Below are positions 58,202-64,000 of a stretch of DNA of 64,000 nucleotides, in pieces (position 1 is the stretch's first letter; each line of letters starts with the position of its first letter). A program made the position numbers and the translations under genes. The stretch is taken from positions 1,426,001-1,490,000 of the forward strand of contig JAHRBS010000005.1 in assembly GCA_024305745.1 (NCBI GenBank), written 5' to 3'. A model generated the notes under the pieces. The model was given only the letters and a program-made list of their open reading frames with translations. It did not search any database and was not told the origin of the DNA. Source of the DNA: Polyporus tsugae (Eukaryota; Basidiomycota; Agaricomycetes; Polyporales; Polyporaceae).

Positions 58202-60012
58202 ATGTCTGCTCCTCGTGTCACTACGCAGGAGATGTCAAATCTGTAAGTCTAGCAACAGCTTTGATGCCCGTACTGTGAGTTCTAATACCGTCATGAACTT
58301 TTGCATAACAGCTACACGAACGTATACTGCGTTTATGCTGCTTGTGGTACTGTTTCCCACAATATTCGCCTAATTGTCCGACACTAACGTATGCCCTTAG
58401 CGATTCTGATCTACGACTGGCTCCTGTGCCTTGGCCAGGAGGTCAGATTCATATGGAACTGGCACTCTAAAGTCACTGGCTCCTCGCTGGTATATGCCCT
58501 TAGCCGCTATGCGGTGCTCATACAGAGTCTCCTGATTGTTGCGACGAACTATCCAATGTCGGACCTAGTACGCCATCTTGCTATGACTCTCCCTTTCGAT
58601 GAACTCATGTTGTGGATGTAGAGGTAACAGATGGTCATTGATTTAGTGGGTGTTGGCCGATGCTTACACCCACTCCTCCACAATAGCTGTACAGCAAATG
58701 TATGGGCCCAGAACGTCGCGGCGATACTGGGCGGGATCGCATTCAGCGGTGTGTCTGAGTCTGTTCTAAAAACACTTGTATACTGAACCGAACTGGTTTC
58801 CAGCCTTCTCTGCCATGCGTGCATATGCGCTGTCGAACAGGAACGTATGGTTGACGACCATAATCATCCTTTTGGCGCTACCACCAGCGGCAATCCTCAT
58901 CGTGAGTCTCGGACATCGCTCTTGGTTGTGGTTGGTCACCCATTTTCCGGGAAAGCTTGAATGCCTCTACGAAACTCCTACAAATCTACCCAGTCCATTC
59001 AATTGCAGCTGGTCAGCCCCCCTGGCTCCGACGCTCTCGCTCGCGTGCGTTCAGCAGCCATCATTCTGTTTGACGACACTAACGGACCGGCAATCGCTCT
59101 TTCCAGTCGTGTGTAGGATATTAATCCATCATGGCTCCGTGGTGCTCACTTCTGTCACGTATAGTTACTGTTGTTATGCGGGCATCGCAGTTTACAGCAG
59201 AGCTGCTTGTTGTCGGTATCACCTGGTGGTACAGCTACCAGTCGTATCGCATTCGGAAAGGCGTCAACCTCGGGAAAACTGTCAGTTCTTTCTTCATTTA
59301 CAATGGTGAGTCGCCTCATGGACCATCACGTTCAAGTTCCTAGCTGACATGATGTACAACTAGGAAGCCTCTATTTCCTGTGCGCTTCGCTCCGTATGAC
59401 ACTTTGATTCCCCGGCCTCATTGCAAAATTTGCAGATTTCTTGCGACCCTGTACATTCTCGGCATCATCTTCGGCACGGCGTCGGTGCGTCCTTCAACTG
59501 CAGGTCACATACATCGCTACGTTTCCTCATACTTCGCTCCAGGTACCGCCCGCGGTCTTGAATGCGGGCAACCTCCTAGCCGCCGTATTCTATGACCCGT
59601 AAGTCCCCTCCGCTACCCACCGTCTTGTTTCCTGACAAATCATGATGGTTACAGCATAACTTCTATCCTCGTGTGCCACTTCATGCTCTCAGTTCGCCAA
59701 TTCGATAGCAACATCGCATCGGCGACTTATTCGGGAACAGGATCTCAACCTCTAGAACACATGGTCTCGACGGCAGATGTGCTTCAGTTCACGGCACGGC
59801 CTAGCAACAGTCTCCCTGCCTTCATCGCATCCTTCGCTCAGCCCGTTCACGTTGACTCGTCCCTGTCCGGCGAGACGGACACTGACGAAATTGTCGATGA
59901 TGGATCCGAATGGCGAGAAATGGATGTGCTGGTGTCGACTCAGGAGATACCAGCCCGCCAGACTCGGAGTCTGGCCGCCGATCAACCCTCGGATTTGGAA
60001 CATTCCGCGTAG
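58202..60012 (+). CDS. DUF6533 membrane protein, copy E (complete)
   Basis: Thirteen exons, 1116 nt, 371 residues: 58202-58242, 58313-58347, 58401-58567, 58622-58623 (AG), 58687-58748, 58804-58901, 58956-59044, 59107-59108 (TC), 59165-59305, 59364-59379 (16 nt), 59436-59484, 59543-59598, 59655-60012. Signatures are ILIYDWLLCLGQEVRFIWNW, CTANVWAQNVAAILGGIAFS, FSAMRAYALSNRNVWLTTII, LPSPFNC, ASQFTAELLVVGITWWYSYQ and CHFMLSVRQFDSNIASA. Multi-pass membrane protein of unknown function. It is closest to copies A and B, with which it shares the upstream region. Confidence 0.86.
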
Positions 60013-60455
60013 TTCGTGGGCAAGCATTTATGTAGGTCCGACCGTCCGAGTCGGCGATGATAGCTGACGCAACTGTCTAATATTGTCCAAAACCTAGATC
60101 CTTAGCACTTCGGAGGTCAACATAAAGGTCGTCTCGACTCTCGCGTATTGATCTGTCAGATTTTGTCAGAGGTATCACTCTTGGATAGCATAGAGGAAGC
60201 ATCTGGCTTGAAATGTTCAGTATCTTCGGCCGCAATGATCTCGCGCAAATCGCACAACCCATCCTTCTCCAATTCAAGTGAACATTCAAGATAAGGTGTC
60301 TCTACATGACTAGTCTATGTACAATACGTACGGCGACACTCGATGATTGCATGCTGGCTGAAAATTGCGGCCGAAACCTCTCGGTTGTGACCCCTTGAGC
60401 TACGTACTTTGCAATCTGTCTGAGCAAAATAACTCTTCACCGCTACATCTTCATT

Positions 60456-60526
60456 GCCCCCAGGCTGGATTGAACAACCGACCTCACCATTACGAGTGGC
60501 GCGCTCTACCACTGAGCTATAAGGGC
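60456..60526 (-). tRNA. tRNA-Thr (anticodon CGT)
   Basis: A 71-nt cloverleaf on the minus strand. The acceptor GCCCTTA pairs with TGGGGGC (two G-T pairs). The D arm is GCTC-AGTGGTA-GAGC. The anticodon arm is CGCCA-CTCGTAA-TGGTG with anticodon CGT. The T arm is GGTTG-TTCAATC-CAGCC. There is no intron, and the CCA end is not encoded. It reads ACG codons. Confidence 0.95.
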
Positions 60527-61187
60527 ATTGCCATGCCCACTTTTTATGTGGATATGATAGACTGAAGGGCAGAAAAAGCTAAGTTAGGCTGTTCTTACCG
60601 GAAGCGTGGACTAGCCCCTTGCTTGAATCCCTCCCAGCTAGAACATCTCGTCCATGCCAATATTACATGCGTTTCCAACGCACCACCGAAGCCCGCGATC
60701 GTCCCAATGTCAGGAATGGACCGGCATCCGGGTAGCTCGAAAAGCGGTATCTGATCATCCGAGGACCACACGAGCACGCCAGCAGTCACCAGTGTCGCAA
60801 AATTGACAGTCGTGCCACCCCTCCTTGTGAGTCTCCACCGCAAATGCATGTCTTGTACGATCCATGAGCCCCCACCCCGACGGCGCGAGTCCGACTACAG
60901 TCCGAGCCCGACGTTACAGTGTGTAGGGCGCGGCACTGTGCCTCGCTTTGTCATATTTTTTTTGTTCCGCTGGGGCTCGGGGGTCCACTTGCTCCGTCCG
61001 ACTGGCGACAAAACACGTTTTTCCCGACGAGACTCGTACGGTGCCTGCTCTGCCCTGCCCTGGCAATCAGTACTCGTGCGCATCTGATACCTTGTCATCG
61101 TTTTGACAGGACGTACATATAACACCCACCAAGGAGGAAGGACCGCCGCCTAACTCGAACCCCGCATTCGGTATTGCTACTTACGCC
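60527..61187. other. No gene recognised
   Basis: Between the tRNA and panB. Only short ORFs; probably the panB promoter region at the right end. Confidence 0.5.
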
Positions 61188-62830
61188 ATGCTCAGATCGC
61201 CGAAACGCATCCAACGCCCGACAGGGCTTCTCGACTTTCCTCTCCGACCCTACCCTTTTCGCGCCTGTGCTCAACGATGGATGAGTGCAAGACCGGAGAA
61301 ACGTCCCGGAGATGATGCTAATGGTGAGCATTCTTCCTTCTTTGAGCGTTCTTCCTTCTCGTTCTTCTTCGCCTTGGGAGCCGTTGGAGCGGATGCGAAT
61401 ATGCATGCATAGCTTCCACGCCTCGTGGAGCCATGCAAGCACGAGGCTATTCAACGTCCCTACTCGCGCGCTTTGAAGGATACCTCACTCTCCCTTCGCG
61501 CGAAAGACTTGAGGGCTGAAGATACATTTCTGCGTCGTCGCCGACAGAGGAAAGTTTGTGGAGGCTTACCCATACAGGAATCACGCCCTGATTTACTGCA
61601 TGAAAAGAGTTTGTGCGCGGGCTTGCTTTCTCATCATCGCGGTGTGTGGGAATGCCCGCACGCATATAGCCAGCATGTCCTTCGAGAGCTCGCCTCGGGC
61701 CCGTCGCGATGGTGCACGAAAGGACTCGACCGACCCTTCTTTATCCGTAGAGACTGCGAAGAGGCCGGGGCTTCTGGGTACTCTCAGCACCGAGCAGGTA
61801 GCTGCTAGAGACGGAGGCGAAATGAAACCACCAATCCGGCGTAACCGATGACTATCGACTAGTTGTATGGGCGGCGACCCTACCACGTTCCTACTCAATT
61901 TCTTCTTCCGTTATCGTAAACATCTTGACTTAACCCTTCGCCTCCTCCGCAGGCCCCGCATTGCCACGCAAAAAGGTGACAATCGCGCACCTCCATGCCC
62001 TCCGCGCGGCCCGCACGCCTATTACGATGCTCACCGCGTACGACTACCCCAGCGGGCGTGCCTGCGAAGCACACGGTATCGACATCACCCTCGTCGGCGA
62101 TTCACTCGCCCAGGTCTGCCTCGGCTACGACTCCACCACGCGCCTCACGCTCGACGAGCTCCTTCACCACACCCGCGCCGTCGCGCGGGGCTCCAAAACG
62201 CCGCTCCTCGTCGCGGACATGCCGTTCGGGACGTACCTCGCCAGCCCGGAGGACGCGGTGAGGAACGCGGTGCGCATCATGCGCGAAGGGGGCGCCGAGG
62301 GCGTCAAGCTCGAGGGCGGGCTCGAGATCGTCGAGACCGTGCGGAAGCTCACGAGCGTCGGGATCCCCGTCATGGCGCACATCGGACTCCTGCCTCAGCG
62401 GCACGTCGCGCTCTCGGGGTACAGGTCGCAGGGGCGCGACGCCGAGTCCGCGCTGAACGTCCTCCGGAGCGCGCTTGCGCTCGAGGAGGCTGGTGCGTTC
62501 GCAGCGGTGATCGAGGCGGTTCCCCACGTCCTTGGCACGTACATCTCCCAGCGGCTCACGCGCATGGCGACGATCGGGATCGGGGCGGGCTCGGGGACGG
62601 ACGGGCAGGTGCTCGTGTGGGACGACATGCTGGGGACGTGGCACGGGCACCAGGCGAAGTTTGTGAGGCGGTTCGCGCAGGTCGACCAGGAGGTCGAGCG
62701 GGGCGTGCGGGCGTACGCGGACGCGGTGAGGGAGAGGAGCTTCCCCGGACCACAGGAGAGCTACGAGATGCCGAAGGCGCAGTGGGAGAAGTTTGAACAG
62801 CTCGCGGAGGACGTCGTTGGGAAAGCGTAG
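61188..62830 (+). CDS. panB: 3-methyl-2-oxobutanoate (ketopantoate) hydroxymethyltransferase
   Basis: Adds a hydroxymethyl group from methylene-tetrahydrofolate to ketoisovalerate, the first committed step of pantothenate/CoA synthesis. Two exons, 61188-61323 and 61953-62830, give 337 residues. Exon 1 is Arg-rich (MLRSPKRIQRPTGLLDFPLR), like a mitochondrial targeting sequence. Exon 2 reads LPRKKVTIAHL, then ITMLTAYDYPSGRACEAHGI, LVGDSLAQVCLGYDSTTRLT (metal-binding Asp), LLVADMPFGTY (second Asp), GVKLEGG (Glu), MAHIGLLPQ, AVIEAVP (catalytic Glu) and GIGAGSGTDGQVLVWDDMLG. The enzyme core is full length. The intron (61324-61952, 629 nt) is unusually long. It was accepted because the phase and the junction N/GPALPRKK agree. 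Confidence 0.93.
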
Positions 62831-63309
62831 ATTACTAGGGGGACGCCAGAGCGGATGTTGTGGACACGATTTGAAGGACATCCGGGTATCTTTCAGAACG
62901 TACAATCCATACCTCTACGTATCCTTATATTTGTATGTACTTATGTGCTCGGGCGCGCTATCATCCTATCCTCGAGGGACCCCTGGCCCACTTTTCAGAA
63001 AAGGTGTTCATGCCTGCGTAGTTTTTCGAACTTAGTTATCTGTATTCCTGCTTCCATGATTTTAGATCTCGTCAAGCCAACAGATCGCAAGCCGTAAATA
63101 TCCCTGAAGTCTATTTTAATGAACTACAGCAAGTCTGCTGACATTTCCCACACCGCCCCCTCTGACGAGAACACGATGAACAGGAAACGGGGAAAATGGA
63201 GAGTAGGAAAGTGTTCGAGATGGGTGAGGTGGTCGGATCCGCCCCTGCTGCAGGCTTCAGACCCATCTTCCCGACATTCGCCTCTCGGGATGCACTGCGC
63301 TTCGACGTC
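62831..63309. other. No gene recognised
   Basis: 3' flank of panB and intergenic sequence. Confidence 0.5.
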
Positions 63310-64000
63310 CAACCGCAGCTCTATGAGCACGTTTGGAGAGGGCTACGAGGCGTCCACCCGGGAATGCAGCCCATTCCCAGCCTCTTCGACGAAGAGGGTA
63401 GGGGATCAGGTCGAAGGCCGTTTGCCGTCATCCATGAAGCCTTGGAGAGGAGATCCTTGAAGGGAACTCGGAACCGGAGGTCTGGACTTGCACTCCCGGT
63501 GAGGAGACAACAGAAGCGGCCTAGGGCCGCCGGACCGGAAAGCGATCGTCCACCTCGTCGAGGAAGCCGAAATCCATGAAGTCCCGTGGATGGACAGCCT
63601 TCAAGACGCCGCACCCCGTCCAACACCAGGTGTGTTGGAAGTGTGGTTGGTAGTACGGGGCTCGGAACGAGTCCCCATCCTGCATGCTGGTAGACGTCGC
63701 TGGAACAGAAGGCAAACCGGCCCATTGGGCGAACCTGAGGGGTGGAGGGACATCGGGCGCGCTCTTCCATACTGATCGCCGACCCAGGTTTGTAGCAGTT
63801 CGCCGTCGATCGATACCACCGCTTGGCTGACGGTGTCGATGGATACGTCGACAGACTTCCAGCTGCTAGAGATCGGAGACTGTGGAGTCGCGGGGAGACT
63901 ACCAGGGGAAACGTGAGTCTAAAAATCAAAATCAGAAACTAGAATTATAACGGCAGAAAGCTAGGAGGAACTGCTCACCTTGCACTTCCGCAGTGGCAGA
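63310..64000 (-). CDS. Partial gene of unknown product at the window edge
   Basis: On the minus strand an exon-like end at 64000-63979 is followed by a donor (gtgagcag). An acceptor (tttttag) lies near 63921. The next open stretch reads SWKSVDVSIDTVSQAVVSID and GELLQTWVGDQYGRARPM. Further on, in another frame, come DGDSFRAPYYQPHFQHTWCW and LKAVHPRDFMDFGFLDEVDD. These look like real protein, but the junction between them is unclear and I do not recognise the family. The 5' end lies beyond the window. Confidence 0.35.

Noticed and set aside
61425..61808. 127-residue ORF within the panB intron
   Set aside because: No recognisable features, and the intron junction on both sides is well supported by the protein frame; a nested gene cannot be shown.

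Overview
The window looks like nuclear DNA of a mushroom-forming basidiomycete, probably an Agaricomycete such as a polypore. The genes carry many short GT-AG introns. Typical families are present: DUF6533 multi-membrane proteins, F-box proteins, a HET-domain protein and a multicopy coiled-coil element protein. Single-copy fungal metabolic genes lie between them. No bacterial operon structure, CRISPR array or viral region was seen.

Layout. 1-601 (-) is a DUF6533 gene cut by the window edge. 1.75-3.06 kb (-) is GEP4, a mitochondrial phosphatidylglycerophosphate phosphatase. 4.1-7.6 kb is a candidate DNA transposon with short inverted ends and a frameshifted gene. 9.25-11.6 kb (-) is a bZIP transcription factor. 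14.97-20.3 kb is a tandem duplication of a two-gene unit (F-box + / YCII -): the first unit is broken in both genes and the second is intact. 21.2-23.0 kb (-) is DUF6533 copy F. 24.7-26.2 kb is the NAD-biosynthesis gene NMA1. 27.3-29.1 kb is DUF6533 copy B. 29.95-32.4 kb (-) is GlcNAc-6-phosphate deacetylase. 35.3-36.1 kb (-) is a secreted His/Lys-rich repeat protein. 37.5 kb holds a 203-bp fold-back element. 38.2-39.5 kb is a small coiled-coil protein. 40.1-40.6 kb is a third, frameshifted YCII gene. 42.3-46.5 kb holds DUF6533 copies C and D in tandem. 46.9-49.9 kb is an AT-hook nuclear protein, and 50.6-52.7 kb (-) a HET protein. 53.3-56.8 kb (-) holds two tandem broken F-box-like genes. 57.2-57.6 kb is a truncated ABC-transporter fragment. 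58.2-60.0 kb is DUF6533 copy E. 60.5 kb is tRNA-Thr(CGT). 61.2-62.8 kb is ketopantoate hydroxymethyltransferase. An unidentified partial gene ends the window.

The most unusual observation is in the DUF6533 family. I rebuilt six copies exon by exon. In the five complete copies the reading frame closes only if two separate 2-nt micro-exons are spliced in. Each is framed by ag...gt at the same place in every paralogue, and a 16-nt exon follows. The partial sixth copy shows the first 2-nt exon. Exon lengths are almost invariant between copies (41, 35, ~167, 2, 62, 98, 89-92, 2, 141-144, 16 ...). These models come from sequence alone; transcript data would settle them.

The window alternates stable metabolic genes with fast-evolving accessory families (DUF6533, F-box, YCII, HET) that show recent duplication, decay and mobile-element activity.
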